NCBI GenBank assembly: GCA_034420695.1
Contig: DAOULB010000036.1
Span: forward strand, 1-5,266
Direction of reading: 5' to 3'
From: Io17-Chloro-G2 sp034420695
Lineage (GTDB): Bacteria > Chloroflexota > Dehalococcoidia > Lucifugimonadales > UBA3495
DNA: 5,266 bases
Positions 5,025-5,266 of this stretch are shown piece after piece. Under the pieces are notes generated by a model. It had not been told where the DNA came from. It made no database searches and saw only the letters and a program-made list of their open reading frames with translations. Position numbers and translations under genes: made by a program. Within the stretch, counting starts at the first letter, position 1; each line of letters begins with the position of its first letter.

Positions 5025-5266
5025 ATGCGCATCCCCAGTCTCAACAGCCCCAAGTATCTTCTGCTTCTCCTGGTTTCCGCGGCATTGGTGGTTGCCGTTG
5101 CCTGCGGAGGGACGGCCCCTGCGCCGGAACCCCGCATAGTGGAGAAGGAAGTTATCAAAGAAATCCAAGTCACCAAAGAAGTGGTACGAGAGGTCGAAGT
5201 AGAGCAGGTGGTGGAGAAAGAGGTGGTGAAACAGGTCATCGCCACCGCCACACCGATTCCGGTGTT
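5025..5266 (+). CDS. N-terminus of a lipoprotein, probably an ABC solute-binding protein, 3' end missing
   Basis: The frame is open from ATG 5025 to the right edge; the 80 visible residues are only the beginning. Residues 1-26 form a lipoprotein signal peptide: a basic n-region (R2, K10), a hydrophobic core of about 11-26, and the lipobox A-V-A-C with Cys27 as the predicted lipidated residue, followed by G-G. A short Thr/Ala/Pro spacer (30-36) leads to a Val/Glu/Lys repeat at about 38-71, built of units such as VEKEV, TKEVV, EVEVE and EKEVVK, then a Thr/Pro stretch (73-79). I associate such linkers with Chloroflexota solute-binding lipoproteins; the repeat holds the binding domain away from the membrane. 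No binding domain is visible yet, so the family 5 guess comes from the neighbouring transporter genes. The gene has its own promoter and leader and probably opens a further importer cassette. Confidence 0.8.
   Translation, partial: MRIPSLNSPKYLLLLLVSAALVVAVACGGTAPAPEPRIVEKEVIKEIQVTKEVVREVEVEQVVEKEVVKQVIATATPIPV

Noticed and set aside
4994..5251. An 85-codon minus-strand frame opposite the lipoprotein start
   Set aside because: Its Thr/Ser-rich product is the mirror of the Val/Glu/Lys repeat on the + strand, where signal peptide, lipobox and ribosome binding site are all convincing.

Overview
This window is part of a peptide/nickel-type (Dpp/Opp) ABC importer region, probably from a Chloroflexota bacterium of the SAR202/Dehalococcoidia sort. 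The taxonomic guess rests on moderately GC-rich DNA, stacked Dpp/Opp cassettes, and a solute-binding lipoprotein whose lipidated Cys is followed by a long Val/Glu/Lys repeat (EKEV, TKEV, EKEVV units). I associate that style of linker with Chloroflexota lipoproteins. It is inference from pattern, not a database result.

Layout. (1) 1-1454: the 3' part of a family 5 extracellular solute-binding protein gene, cut by the left edge. (2) 1528-2490: a DppB/OppB-type permease. (3) 2535-3461: a DppC/OppC-type permease. These three genes lie in the classical SBP-B-C order and end at a strong intrinsic terminator (3504-3540). (4) 3622-4584: a second DppB-type permease, about 91% identical in protein to the first and the same length. 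It has its own ribosome binding site and no DppC partner beside it. (5) 4585-5009: 425 bases without a convincing gene. They hold a long hairpin just after the permease, an AT-rich sigma70-like promoter with a palindrome over its -35 box, and an approximately 200-nt structured leader with a terminator-like hairpin. (6) 5025 to the right edge: the 5' end of a new lipoprotein gene, probably the binding protein of a further cassette.

How the parts work together. The binding protein would capture a peptide or other small solute outside the membrane and hand it to a B/C permease heterodimer, which is driven by two ATPases of the DppD/DppF type. No ATPase gene is present here, so ATPases must be encoded outside the window or shared between cassettes. 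The second B-type permease could pair with the DppC encoded just upstream as an alternative half-channel, or with a C subunit encoded elsewhere.

Most interesting points. The two B genes are mosaic: the first 98 codons are about 95% identical in DNA, the rest only about 78%, with an abrupt boundary that suggests gene conversion. The second is the structured, probably regulated leader of the downstream lipoprotein gene. No RNA genes, insertion sequences, CRISPR arrays or integrases were seen. I found no clearly new biological system; this is mostly an ordinary transporter locus with some unusual evolutionary and regulatory details.
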